A DNA stretch of 64,000 bases. Source: Mytilus californianus (taxonomy: Eukaryota; Mollusca; Bivalvia; Mytilida; Mytilidae). Where the stretch lies: the NCBI RefSeq assembly GCF_021869535.1, contig NW_026262701.1, forward strand, positions 3,921,501-3,985,500. Direction: 5' to 3'. Of this stretch, positions 27,301 through 35,600 are shown piece by piece. The translations under genes were made by a program, and so were the position numbers. The number at the start of each line of letters is the position of its first letter. The first letter of the stretch is position 1. Under the pieces are notes generated by a model. The model had not been told where the DNA came from, searched no databases, and saw only the letters and a list, made by a program, of their open reading frames with translations.

Positions 27301-29072
27301 CCTATTACATTAAATATATTCTCTATATAATTGTCTTCACTGACTATGTCAATATGGTATAAAAACAGTGATTTGTATAGAACGCAGATGAATAGAAAAA
27401 CAATTAACTTCATTATGAAGATAAAATCGTAAATATATCCCTTCATTTAAATTTGACCCTTATGAATATTAGAATTTGGACAAGAAAATTCACTTTGTCC
27501 TCAACAATTTCTCTTTAATAACGCAAGAAAAAATTATAGGAATCATCGATTCTCTTATTAATTAGTTGTATAAAATAAATTTTGCTTAGAAAAGAAAAAA
27601 GAAGTTTTGAGATGATCCCTGACATTTGGTGTGTTGCACCATCACAAGTTAACAAACATGTCCATTTTGCTTATGACAGTTTGACAGGATATCTTTTTTT
27701 CACACAATAAAAGAAAGTTAAAAGAAAAAATTGTTGGATTAAATGCAGTTGCAAGTAAATCAGACAGCTTGTATGCAGAGTATGTAAAAAATCTTTGTAA
27801 CTGAAGAAATTTGTTCCGTTAAACCGTGTCCATTCTTTGTGATACAGATTCATCAGATCTTACTCTTGCATCTAAATGTCTAATTAAAAGCTAGTAGCTT
27901 TCACAGTTAATTATTGAGTTAACGGCCATCACATTTAATGAGTCAGATGAGATTGGATCAAAGTGCTTTATCCATTTAACTGTTTAAAATTGTGACAACG
28001 GAGCTTAATTATGCATCTGTGATGCTTATTGTAACATGCACAAGTGGTTAATGTCTGTTTGTGTAAAATGTCTCGTCAGTTCCGTTGTAATGTATATTGC
28101 AATAAGTGGGCTTAATGTCTGTCTTTTGATAATGTATATGTGCAAGAAGCTCACCTATCCTCTGTAATAAATGTTTGTCCTTTGATAATGTATATGTGCA
28201 GGAAGCTCGCCTATCCTCTGTAATAAATGTTTGTCACTCGTCCCAGTTAAATCAATGTTGTTCTCTAAATAAATCTACCAATAGAGTTTAAGGTGATTTT
28301 CTGAACTTTACTCATGAAATAAATTGCAATACATATTATATAGTTTCATGTCTGAATGAAATACTTGTCAAAATGGTTTCAAACCAAAACAAGGTTAAAA
28401 GGCATGAAGTTAGCATGTAATTATCTTAAATCAGTTATTTATTCTTATGAAGTTGTAATTCTGTATTGCATGGAAATATTAAGAATTTTATTATGCATTT
28501 AAATTAAGGAGGGAATTCTTTTTTGAAAACAATAGGGTGTGGTTGGCAATAACATTTAAAAGTGAAACGATGGGAGTTTGTGAAGTAGAGTATAGAAAAA
28601 GCATTGAATTTTACATTAAAAAAGTAGAGATAACATGTTATGCAATTAACAGCTTAGGCATTTTAACCAATTTGATAGATAGGTTGCACTGTATGAAAAG
28701 ATTGAACAATTTCAAATATGACACAAAATATATATTCTTGTATAAATTGATCCATTTAGGAAATTAATTTTTTCATCTAGAAAATGTAACGTTTAATGTG
28801 TTCAATACTAACAGATATAGATTTGTGTAGACGTTTTAAATGATTTGTTGATTGATAGGAAAGTAGATTTGTGTTTAGACCAGTATCGTCTATTTATCGT
28901 GTTTTTGTACATTTATGTATATATATTTGAAAAAAAATATTAACTAGAAACTTAAAACTTTACTCAACAAAAATGTATCTGTTTTCTTCCATTTCCAGTG
29001 AGAAGGACACTGAAGGGAGGATTAACAGCTGAAGAGTGGGAAACTGTGGCTTCGTATTCAGATGCTGTCTAA
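262..29072 (+). CDS. FHOD: FHOD-family formin (FH1/FH2 domain protein), 3' 19 exons, 5' end outside window
   Basis: Formins of the FHOD family nucleate, cap or bundle actin filaments downstream of Rho GTPases and ROCK. Joined exons: 262-356, 3573-3684, 6484-6578, 7407-7612, 8180-8359, 9036-9211, 10344-10598, 11532-11771, 12501-13516, 16379-16534, 17141-17326, 18106-18225, 18725-18886, 19473-19594, 21348-21422, 22326-22518, 23051-23183, 23594-23761, 28999-29072. They total 3764 nt, in frame throughout, ending TAA. Domains in the 1253-residue fragment: FH3 remainder (about 1-190), low-complexity linker with an acidic repeat (190-660), proline-rich FH1 (about 662-735), FH2 (about 740-1130), basic DAD (about 1175-1253). 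FHOD rather than another formin class is shown by the FH3 motifs [16 protein letters not shown] and [10 protein letters not shown], the FH2 motif [14 protein letters not shown], and the DAD with [12 protein letters not shown]. The N-terminal GTPase-binding region and start codon lie upstream of base 1. Confidence 0.95.
315..441 (+). repeat. 59-bp duplication of exon w1 3' end with its splice donor
   Basis: Bases 315-373 (end of exon w1, donor GTAGGT and 17 nt of intron) recur at 374-432 with few changes, and a third truncated copy begins at 433. The second copy keeps a GTAGGT donor at 416. Using that donor would add 59 nt and shift the frame into the next exon. Confidence 0.9.
1738..2175 (+). 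mobile_element. 438-bp hairpin-bearing non-coding element, copy A (FHOD intron)
   Basis: Runs from TATAGATTCTACCAC to GAATTAGAGAAA. The first ~175 bp fold back on themselves: GATACGATATTTATCCACTC pairs with GAGTGGATAAATATCGTATT, and AGATTCTACCAC with GTGGTGGAATCT. A perfect CRE-like palindrome TGACGTCA sits at 1987. Copies B and C at 51439 and 51877 have the same ends and the same 438-bp length, with about 97% identity to A by eye. No target-site duplication is visible. No protein is encoded, so it is a non-autonomous element of unknown class. Confidence 0.8.
3486..3541 (+). repeat. Decayed partial copy of FHOD exon w2 in the preceding intron
   Basis: TGAAGACATCAC plus about 30 further bases resemble exon w2 from base 3586, offset 93 bp upstream and therefore in the same frame. 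The copy translates as [16 protein letters not shown] against [16 protein letters not shown] in the exon. It lacks its own acceptor. The frame stays open from the copy through the intron end into exon w2. Confidence 0.75.
3573..3684 (+). CDS. FHOD: FHOD exon w2 (FH3 domain)
   Basis: Acceptor TATATTTCAG, donor GTAAAT. Reads [18 protein letters not shown] then [20 protein letters not shown]. Ends in phase 1. Confidence 0.93.
6252..6356 (+). repeat. Dispersed mussel-type repeat in FHOD intron
   Basis: The segment from AAGTTGTGGTATAATTGCC through GGTCACCGTACAGCCTTCAAC matches other copies in this window at 7138, 32195, 38025 and (reverse) 60948. It contains no ORF. From memory this is a very common interspersed sequence in Mytilus; its class is unknown to me. 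Confidence 0.6.
6484..6578 (+). CDS. FHOD: FHOD exon w3 (FH3 domain)
   Basis: Acceptor ATTTTACAG, donor GTGAGG. Reads [20 protein letters not shown] then [11 protein letters not shown], matching the PPWANLVSILEEK region of vertebrate FHOD1. Confidence 0.93.
6657..6918 (+). mobile_element. tRNA-derived SINE, copy 1 (FHOD intron)
   Basis: The 5' head looks like a tRNA: box A-like GTGGCCGAGTGC near 6663 and box B-like GAGTTTGAACCTC at 6726. A conserved body (TTCTCTCTCGGCATTC ... CTGACTGCCACTATAAAGCC) and a (CAAT)-rich tail follow. The second copy at 52908-53160 is in the same orientation and is clearly the same family. It is a retroposed polymerase III element, not a functional tRNA gene. Confidence 0.82.
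7138..7200 (+). repeat. Short copy of the GGTCACTGTACGGCC dispersed repeat
   Basis: CAACTATAGGTCACTGTACG then GCCTTCAACAATGAGCAAAA, the same family as 6252 and 32195. Non-coding, intronic. Confidence 0.6.
7407..7612 (+). CDS. FHOD: FHOD exon w4 (end of FH3, acidic tail)
   Basis: Reads [20 protein letters not shown] and continues to a run of glutamates ([14 protein letters not shown]). The acceptor is a weak ACAATTAAAG but phase and homology fix it. Donor GTGAAA follows AG, giving a split Arg codon. Confidence 0.92.
7800..8075 (+). repeat. Dispersed mussel-type repeat in FHOD intron
   Basis: Contains TGTTGGGAGGTTTGGTCAAA, TTAAAATTGGTACTTACTGC and AGTACAAGGCAGGGTATTTA. I recognise these from memory as part of a frequent mussel interspersed sequence. 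A related fragment lies at 23330-23480. No ORF. Confidence 0.45.
8180..8359 (+). CDS. FHOD: FHOD exon w5 (basic linker)
   Basis: Acceptor ATATTTTAG, donor GTAAGT. Lys/Arg-rich: [20 protein letters not shown], then [19 protein letters not shown]. It lies between FH3 and FH1, where FHOD proteins are variable. Confidence 0.88.
9036..9211 (+). CDS. FHOD: FHOD exon w6 (linker)
   Basis: Acceptor CTCCCATTAG, donor GTAAGT. Reads [20 protein letters not shown] ... ELSPKSQN. No domain is recognised; it is supported by frame continuity and strong splice sites. Confidence 0.85.
10344..10598 (+). CDS. FHOD: FHOD exon w7 (acidic tandem-repeat linker)
   Basis: Acceptor ATATGTTTAG, donor GTAAGG, phase 1 at both ends, so skipping the 255-nt exon keeps the frame. 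It encodes about five imperfect repeats of 10-12 residues with consensus DDLxSxxESr ([54 protein letters not shown]). If the donor were ignored the frame would stop at 10624. No homologous domain is known to me. Confidence 0.85.
11532..11771 (+). CDS. FHOD: FHOD exon w8 (Arg-rich linker)
   Basis: Acceptor GATCCCACAG, donor GTAAGG, 240 nt and phase 1 at both ends, another cassette-compatible exon. It starts [20 protein letters not shown] and becomes Ser/Asn/Pro-rich. It resembles the Arg-rich coiled stretch before FH1 in FHOD3. Confidence 0.87.
12501..13516 (+). CDS. FHOD: FHOD exon w9 (pre-FH1 linker, FH1 and start of FH2)
   Basis: The largest exon, 1016 nt. The N-terminal part holds a charged stretch ([20 protein letters not shown]) likely to be coiled coil. 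FH1 at about 13130-13320 contains repeated runs of 4-6 prolines separated by Gly/Ile/Met, the profilin-binding segment of formins. FH2 begins near 13360 with [13 protein letters not shown] and continues to [15 protein letters not shown]. Donor GTCAGT. Confidence 0.95.
13517..16378 (+). other. FHOD intron, no feature recognised
   Basis: AT-rich intron of 2.86 kb. It holds a poly-T run at about 15030-15050 and scattered homopolymers. The small ORFs in it carry no recognisable domain or codon signature. Confidence 0.6.
16379..16534 (+). CDS. FHOD: FHOD exon w10 (FH2), GC donor
   Basis: Acceptor TTGTTTCCAG. Contains [20 protein letters not shown], a hallmark of the formin FH2 core. The following intron begins GCAAGT rather than GT. 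The join [15 protein letters not shown] matches the uninterrupted vertebrate sequence, so the GC donor is the correct boundary. Confidence 0.95.
17141..17326 (+). CDS. FHOD: FHOD exon w11 (FH2)
   Basis: Acceptor CTTTTACAG, donor GTAAGT. Reads [20 protein letters not shown] then [20 protein letters not shown], close to human FHOD1 MPTEEERQKIEEAQLANPDI. Confidence 0.95.
18106..18225 (+). CDS. FHOD: FHOD exon w12 (FH2)
   Basis: Acceptor GATTACAG, donor GTAAGT, phase 0 at both ends. Contains [20 protein letters not shown], the conserved FH2 helix with the GNFLNG signature. Confidence 0.95.
18725..18886 (+). CDS. FHOD: FHOD exon w13 (FH2)
   Basis: Follows a long polypyrimidine tract and CAG; donor GTAAGT. 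Reads [20 protein letters not shown] then [20 protein letters not shown], matching EVKDTVRRQSLLHHLC of FHOD1. Confidence 0.95.
18937..18977 (+). repeat. Decayed partial copy of the 3' end of FHOD exon w13
   Basis: TATTCAGTTATTGGAACATT and ATCTAGATGTTAAG repeat the last ~38 nt of exon w13 (TATTCAGATATAGGAACATT, AGCTAGATGTTCACGG) at an offset of 90 bp. The splice donor is not preserved in the copy. Confidence 0.78.
19005..19290 (+). repeat. Dispersed repeat in FHOD intron (tentative)
   Basis: Contains TTTTTATACCCAACTAACAA, CTGTCTGTCCGTC and GAATTGGGCATGGTG...GGACACAT. From memory this resembles the ends of dispersed bivalve elements. There is no second copy within the window to confirm it. Confidence 0.35.
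19473..19594 (+). CDS. FHOD: FHOD exon w14 (FH2)
   Basis: Acceptor TTATTTCAG, donor GTGAGT after AA (phase 2). Reads [20 protein letters not shown] then [16 protein letters not shown], aligned with VDFEQLTENLGQLERRSRAA of FHOD1. Confidence 0.94.
21348..21422 (+). CDS. FHOD: FHOD exon w15 (FH2)
   Basis: Acceptor TTCTTTACAG, donor GTAAGT. Reads [24 protein letters not shown], matching LRIVHRRVCNRF of FHOD1. Exactly 75 nt. Confidence 0.93.
21852..22375 (+). repeat. 59-bp tandem array made of the exon w16 acceptor and first ~40 nt
   Basis: Units of 59 bp, each TATATTTAG + GTACACTAAGTTATTATTGT + ACATGGGATTACCTACACAC + ACTAATG. Well-conserved units have their acceptor AG ending at 21971, 22030, 22089, 22148, 22207 and 22266. 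The seventh, at 22325, is the genuine acceptor of exon w16. Degenerate copies extend upstream to about 21852. All six upstream copies keep the AG. Splicing to any of them would add multiples of 59 nt and meet a stop or frameshift. Confidence 0.93.
22326..22518 (+). CDS. FHOD: FHOD exon w16 (end of FH2)
   Basis: Reads [20 protein letters not shown], then [20 protein letters not shown] and [11 protein letters not shown]; vertebrate FHOD1 has LEYRTCRERVLQQQQKQA and KTRGRMI here. The true acceptor is the last member of the 59-bp array, fixed by the reading frame (split Arg AG|G). Donor GTACGT. Confidence 0.95.
23051..23183 (+). CDS. FHOD: FHOD exon w17 (FH2-DAD linker)
   Basis: Acceptor CTTTTTCCCAG, donor GTAAGT, phase 1 out. 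Reads [20 protein letters not shown] then [20 protein letters not shown]. Variable region between FH2 and DAD. Confidence 0.88.
23330..23480 (+). repeat. Fragment of dispersed mussel-type repeat
   Basis: AAGACTGGTCACC ... ATGTTAAAAATCTTGCTCAG ... AAGCAGGGTTCATATTCATA parallels the 3' half of the 7800-8075 repeat. Intronic and diverged. Confidence 0.4.
23594..23761 (+). CDS. FHOD: FHOD exon w18 (DAD autoregulatory region)
   Basis: Acceptor CTTTTTTTCAG, donor GTATGT. The acidic-hydrophobic helix [16 protein letters not shown] precedes a basic cluster [13 protein letters not shown]. This is the diaphanous autoregulatory domain that binds the FH3 region and is released by phosphorylation or GTPase binding in FHOD proteins. 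Confidence 0.94.
23762..28998 (+). other. FHOD last intron, 5.2 kb, splits the DAD
   Basis: The intron interrupts the conserved DAD between RKS and LRRTLK. It contains a two-unit 56-bp tandem repeat at 28125-28236 and several AT-rich stretches. No gene, SINE or LINE is recognised within it. Confidence 0.7.
28125..28236 (+). repeat. 56-bp tandem duplication (2 units)
   Basis: TTTGATAATGTATATGTGCA and GAAGCTCRCCTATCCTCTGT recur at an offset of 56 bp with two or three changes. Intronic, non-coding. Confidence 0.85.
28999..29072 (+). CDS. FHOD: FHOD exon w19 (DAD end and stop)
   Basis: Acceptor CCATTTCCAG. Reads [24 protein letters not shown] then TAA at 29070-29072. LRRTLK continues the conserved DAD basic motif. 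Confidence 0.94.
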
Positions 29073-31784
29073 GGAACAGAGATCCAGATCGTGGTGGAGG
29101 AAGAGAATGAAGCTAGCTCTGTCTCATTGCTGTCATGGCAACCTGATGCAATATGTACACAAATGACTACATCAGTCTTTCAGATAACAATTTCAATGTC
29201 CCCATATAATCATTCATAGTCCATAATCCCATGACATATAATGTCCGCTCATTTACATATTCATGAGATTAGTCTTTTGCAACTGCTGAAAAATTTAAGT
29301 TATGAAATGCAATTTTGTTGCTCTATGGTAGTTTTAGATATTAAAGTTTGGAGTACTCTTTATTTAGGGGAACATGTGATATTAATATTGTAAGGATTAA
29401 ATTTATACCTTTTATTCCCTACAAAATATAAGCAAAAGATATTTTGAGCTGGGTATATATTAAAATATGAGAAATTTAAGAGGAAATGAAAAGAAGAGAA
29501 AAAGAGAAATTGAAAAAAAAACCAAAATGTTTCATTGGTGCCCATGATAAATCCAAACAGGATTTTCCTGAGTTCACCAATATGTCTATGGCAAGAACAT
29601 AGAACGTTATCTACTAGTTCTTACTTTCAATTGACAAACTTCTAATCAAATTGATAAAAGAAGATCATATGTTTCAAGTTTCTTTAAGGCTGGCACTTAA
29701 AAACAGAAACTGACATATATAACAAAGTCAAATTATTCTAAAAATGTGTGTTGATGTTGTAACTTATAAATTGAACATAATGATTATTAACTTATACAAA
29801 AAAAAAATATTTAGTGCTTTAATTATAGAATGTACAGTTGCTGTAAAAAATGTTAAGAATTTTTAATGTTATATTTTATGTGTTCTGTTTGTATGTACTC
29901 TTTTAATACAAATTTGGTTATATCTACTAAGAGTTAGGTGTGGTAAACGGCCAAATGTATAAGCTTAATGTTCTTGTGTGGTCTAAACTGATGGTTTCAA
30001 TGAAATAGTCTGTTGGAATAGGCCATTCAATCAATAGCCCTTATGATAACCAACTGGTAGTATGGTGAGGTCACTTCTGAAAGTTTAAATGAAGAAGAAG
30101 ATTTGTCTGATTAGACCATTTGATCAAACCACAAACATATGTCTTCCTAATAGAAATCTGTGATAGTTAAATGTTTGTTTGTTGTTTAGTATTTTAAACA
30201 AATTATTTTTAGTGAGATGAGATTTAGGAATTCTGTTTTTATAATGTTAATATCATTTTGAAAAAAAAGGTTCTAAAAATGTTACAGAATTAATTTTATT
30301 TTAATTTATCAAAATTAATTGATGATTTAGAAGAAAAATATTAGCAGATGACATTTTTTCGCTTATTTAAAAGAACAAAATATAATAAAAATATGAATAC
30401 AAAATATGAATATTAATCCTTGAAAAATTAGTTATAGATGTAACTAATAATTTATACATATAAAGAAATGAGATATACTGTGGATGAAGCAGATTTCTTT
30501 ATTTAAAGAATGAATTTGAAAAAAGTTGGGCCAAAATATAGTTTTTGGTTAAAATAAAGTTTGGAGATAAAAAAATAATTTTAGAATTCAATTAAAAGTT
30601 TATATCTTGCCAGAAAATGCATCACCACCATGGGATTGGGAATTAATTTGTTTATGGTGATTTTGCAATATATTGTGGAGTTGGTGTTTAAAACTAAATG
30701 TTTTAATTTTTTACTTGTTAGTTGTTTTTTATTTGTCTCATTTCCATTCTGCACTGTTTTGTTTTTTACATGTACATTTTTGAGAACTTTTAATTTATTT
30801 TTGTTTGTTTTACATAGAAACATGCTTTCAGTATTACTCATGGGAGATAACTCATTTTTAGCAGGGAGGTAACTCTTTGTTAGAAGGAAAATAACTCTGA
30901 CAATCCATGGTCAACAGGGTTTTACGTAGAATGTGTTCAAATGTGTATAAGATTGGAATATGCAGGTTATCTAAATTGAATTAAACTTTTGAAATAATAA
31001 TCTTTGAGGATATAGAGGTGATTAATTAACAAATTTATACTACACAATAAGTTAATTATAAATGAGATACAATGTATTATAATTTGAATAATAAGCATAT
31101 ATTTCATAGTCTTTCAGTTTGATGTATAAATCATCATTCGTTTTTAAGGAGGTAAATCCAGATACAATCTGTTTACATGGCATTTATAGAGTTGTCTCCA
31201 CTTTGTCATTAAAACCTAGTCAAGCCACAATCCATGACATTTGTACATTTAACATATCATTTCTGACGGAGTGTAACAGTGTGGCTCTATTTGCTAAAAA
31301 TCCTGCCATATTTTTGTGAATTACTTCATTTTTTTATAACAATATGGAAAATAGAATAAACTTTTCTATAGAATTTGTGTTTTTGATTTTTATATACAAC
31401 CACAAAAATACAGATAAACCAGTATAAACTAGATTACATGTAATCTCACTTTGACAAGTTGTCACTAATCCTAATTTAACTCAGACTGTTCTTTAGAAAC
31501 AGTGAACTATTTTATTGATCAATGCTATTTAATAAATATGAAGAACTATATGAAAGGAGATATAGGGTACACATCAATGAGACATACATCACCTAGCGAC
31601 ATATAGAGGGAAACATACAGTATGTCAAGCTAGAAATAATCACAGTCTATTAAAGTTGTGACTAAATTAAACAGACAGAAACTTTCAAAATCTGCAATTA
31701 ACACCAAATAAAAAAATAATCAATAAAACCCATTTAAATAGACAACTTATAAAATTCCCACCTGACAAAGCTTTTATAGAGTAG

Positions 31785-32040
31785 GGACGGAAAACACCAG
31801 AGGGACATTCAAACTCACAGATCGAAAACAAACTGACAACGCCATGGCCAAAATAAAAAGACAAACAGACAAATAATAGTACAGATGACACAACATGAGA
31901 AAACTAAAGTTAAGCAACACGAACCCCACCAAAAACTGGGGGTGATCTCAGGTGCTCCGGAAGGGTAAGCATATCCTGCTCCACATATAGGCTGGTCAGG
32001 AAAACATACTACTGTTGTCAGACAATGGCTCAAACATTGG
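31785..32040 (-). repeat. Dispersed mussel-type repeat (CCGGAGCACCTGAGATCACC family), copy 1
   Basis: On the minus strand it reads CCTTCCGGAGCACCTGAGAT ... GGTGGGGTTCGTGTTGCTTA ... GCCATGGCGTTGTCAGTTTG. The same order of motifs occurs at 49080-49330 (plus), with shorter relatives at 33325-33440 and 63889-64000. No coding potential beyond chance ORFs. Abundant in mussel sequence from memory; class unknown. Confidence 0.65.
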
Positions 32041-32194
32041 TCAAGTCAAGTACTGTTAATTATTGATTTTTTTTTAAATGCGAATAAAGCGACTGGGTAC
32101 TTGAGTATCCCAACAATAAGAACTGGCATTCTGTACTCTATAAGATGTATGTGTTTGTTTGACAGGGGTTAACAACATAAATAACTTCTATAAA

Positions 32195-32460
32195 ATAAGA
32201 TGTGGTATGATTGCCAATGATGTAACTATTCGTCAGAGACCAAATAACATAGATGTAAGCAACTATAGGTCACAGTACAGCCTTCAACAATGAGCAAAAC
32301 CATTACAGCTTAGCAAGCTATAAAAGGCCCTGAAATGACAAACGTAAAACAATTAAAATGAGAAAAACTAAAGGGACTGATTAACAAGCTATAAAAGACC
32401 CTGAAATGACAAACGTAAAACAATTAAAATGAGAAAAACTAAAGGGACTGATTAACACAA
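32195..32460 (+). repeat. Dispersed repeat with internal 71-bp duplication
   Basis: GATGTGGTATGATTGCCAAT ... AGGTCACAGTACAGCCTTCA is the fullest copy of the family seen at 6252. A block containing CTATAAAAGGCCCTGAAATG and AAACAATTAAAATGAGAAAA is present twice in tandem, at 32315 and 32386 (71-bp offset, near-identical). Confidence 0.7.
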
Positions 32461-32526
32461 CAACCTTGATTTTATTGTCCTTCCCATCAAAACCCAAATA
32501 TTCAAACACTATTCATATAAATAGAT

Positions 32527-32674
32527 TTAATCATTTACAATATTAAACATGAGTAATTGTTTGTCCTTGTGTTCCCACGTCCCATAGGTCTTCAGCAGTA
32601 TACTCCATGCAGACTGATAGGTAACTGATGCCATTTTACATTCCAAATAAGTGCTTTTATTTTCTATCACAGAC
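32527..32674 (-). CDS. ADAT1: ADAT1 exon 9 (C-terminus, stop)
   Basis: Acceptor TTTATTGTAG. Reads [36 protein letters not shown], stop TAA at 32529-32527. It aligns with the human ADAT1 C-terminus. Confidence 0.9.
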
Positions 32675-35600
32675 CTACAATAAAGATAATATAATGTAAC
32701 CCATTTTGCACTAATTCAAATAATGCTAAAGATAGACTTGGGCTAGAGGACCAATAAGATAGATTTAAGCTAGAGGACCTAATAAGATAGACTGAGGATA
32801 GATGACCTAACAAGATAGACTGAGGCTAGAGGACCTTATAAGATAGACTAAGGCCAGAGGGCCTAATGAGATGGGTACTACCAAAATGTTGCCAAAATTT
32901 TACAATATGATGTGTAAATGAATATCGATAGTATGGTTAGTAATTTCTTGCTATTCAATGAAATACAGCTAAACTTGAAACACCTTGGAGGTAGATATAT
33001 GTTTTGACAAGTCAAATATATGTGGAGTATGTTAAGACAATATTCCAAGGCTTGTATTTTGTACCATTAATTACTTGATAGAGGGTTGCTGCTTACAGGA
33101 CCTATTGAACAAAAGTAAAGTTGAAGTCCTCCCTCAGAAAGTTTTATGGACACCATTTATATAGTTGACTTCTTGAATATTTGTTGCATATACAGTGAAT
33201 GACCATGGATATGTACGGCTTGTCCTAGCTAAAATTCCATTCTCATTTTCTTGATTGTTTCATTACCAAATTCAGCTTGTCACCAAATGTTTACTTCCTA
33301 TGAGTAATATAACAGGTACCAATAGTGGAGCAGGAACTGCTGACCCTTTAAGAGTCCCAGAGTTCCATCCCCCCCATTGGTTTTTAGTGGGGTTCATGTT
33401 GCTCAATAATTAGTTATTCTGTGCAGTGTTTTGTAATAGTAGTTTGTCTCTTTAGTGGTTTTTTTTTACCACATTTTTTAAATTTTTTTTTTATTTGACT
33501 AATGGTTATTCATTGCTTACTTGGTATGTTCTCTTTCTTCCAAACAACCAATGATGTATTGTTTACAATTACCTTAAGGATTGTGGTCTCTTCTCGTCAG
33601 GTATTAAATCTACCAGTTCCCAAAATCGTTCAAACAATGCAAAGCTACTGATTATAGACCTGAAATTATATAAATTACAAAAGATTAATTTTGTCTACAC
33701 AAAAGCATGATATGAACTTCTGAAATCAATATAATTTGTCAAATAATTTTTAGATTTAAAAAGAATCAGTTCAGTCCTGCTATATGTATTGATGCCTGTT
33801 TCAAGGTAGGAACCTCATGAGTGTCTGTATTTTGTTACATCTTGAATTCTTTATTTTATTGTCTTTTACAGAATTAAGTATTGATAGTAGAAGATTTTTT
33901 ATAGCCTCTGTTACATTTATTAACTACATTGGCAATCATACTTCTTATTTTATATTGGAGTGATTTAAAACCTGACATATAATATACACTTGTCTATTGT
34001 TGAAGACCTTATATTGATCCTTGAATGCTTTTGGTTTCTATGTCATAATATGAATGATGTGTATTTTCGACATCCTCATTTATTCATATTGATATAAAAA
34101 GTTACCTAGATTTAGGACTACTCCAGTTTTTCTTTGTAAATCCTTGTCTTTTACCATTCACTAAACAGTCAGTTATGTCTGGTTCATGCCATACAACAGC
34201 TGTAATATAGAACAAAATATTATCAGAGAATCTTCCGAGGCAGAGTGGGATTAACTGCCTTCTCCAAATCTTTTAAGTAGAAAAAAGTCCTTGTTATTGT
34301 ACATGAAACCCCAAAAGTCAAACAGATAAAGAATCAAAATAGCAAATGCACAACTTAATGTCGTAGAAAAATCGGTTTGGTTGAATTCTGCCTTGCTGTT
34401 AACAGGGTTTGGTTGAATTCTGCCTTGCTGTTAACAGGGTTTGGTTGAATTCTGCCTTGCTGTTAACAGGGTTTGGTTGAATTCTGCCTTGCTGTTAACA
34501 GGGTTTGGTTGAATTCTGCCTTGCTGTTAACAGGGTTTGGTTGAATTCTGCCTTGCTGTTAACAGGGTTTGGTATGGAAACCAAAAATCATACAGATAAA
34601 AAATAAGAAAAACATGTGCATAACTTTAAACTTATGTCCTGTAGATGAATCTATGAAAGTTTGACAAGCCACTTTCCAGGAGTTGTAGATTAACAAGGTG
34701 TGACATAGAGGTTGACACAGACAAAGACAGAAGTGATCTCAACGTGCCACCATAGCTGGAGGCTGTCACGATAACATTAAAGTATAGACTGGACTGTGGT
34801 TCAGATAATATTTTAATATTACATTCAGCATAAAAAAGGCTTTGAAAAATAGGGTTAAAAGATTTGAAATCAATAAAAATGAATTAAATCTAAATAAAGC
34901 AAATACAATACATGTATGTCTATCTTTGTTTAGTTCCATGTTAACTAGACATCATTGAGATGGGAGCCATCTCTGTTGTCCACGCTGTGAATAACGTGGG
35001 GTAAATTTTTTTTTATCTTTACCATAGGACATGAGGTTGTCAACTGAAACCAAAGTTTTTGACCTTGACCTTTGACCTAGGAAGTTGTACATACATTATG
35101 AAACACCCTCTGTTGTTGGTTAATATACATGTCAAGTATAAACTTTGAAATCATAATGGTTCTCAAGATATAGAGCGGACACGATCTTTACCATAGGATA
35201 TGGGGTTGTCAACTGAAACCAAAATTTTTGACCTTGACCTTTGACCTAGGAAGTTGTACATACATTATGACACACCCTCTGGTGTTGGTTAATATACATG
35301 TCAAGTATAAACTTTGAAATCATAACGGTTCTCAAGATATAGAGTGGACACGATCTTTACCATAGGACATGGGGTTGTCAAATGAAACCAAAGTTTTTGA
35401 CCTTGACCTTTGACCTAGGAAGTTGTACATACATTATGACACACCCTCTGGTGTTGGATAATATACATGTCAAGTTTAAACTTTGAAATCATAAGGGTTC
35501 TCAAGATATAGAGCGTACACGATCTTTACCATAAGACATGGGGTTGTCAACTGAAACCAAAGTTTTTTACCTTGCCCTTTGACCTAGGAAGTTGTACAAA

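Larger units (their letters stand above)
29073..32526. other. Interval between convergent FHOD and ADAT1: 3' UTRs and repeats
   Basis: FHOD 3' UTR must start here. Poly(A) signal candidates on the plus strand are ATTAAA at 29340 and AATAAA at 30384, 30553 and 31354; none can be chosen from sequence alone. For ADAT1, an AATAAA on the minus strand at 32476-32471 lies about 50 nt past the stop and is a good candidate. Dispersed repeats occupy 31785-32460. No other gene seen. Confidence 0.6.

Noticed and set aside
31119-31319. 66-aa ORF between FHOD and ADAT1.
   Set aside because: Probably in the FHOD 3' UTR or downstream; no domain, no second exon, no conserved motif.
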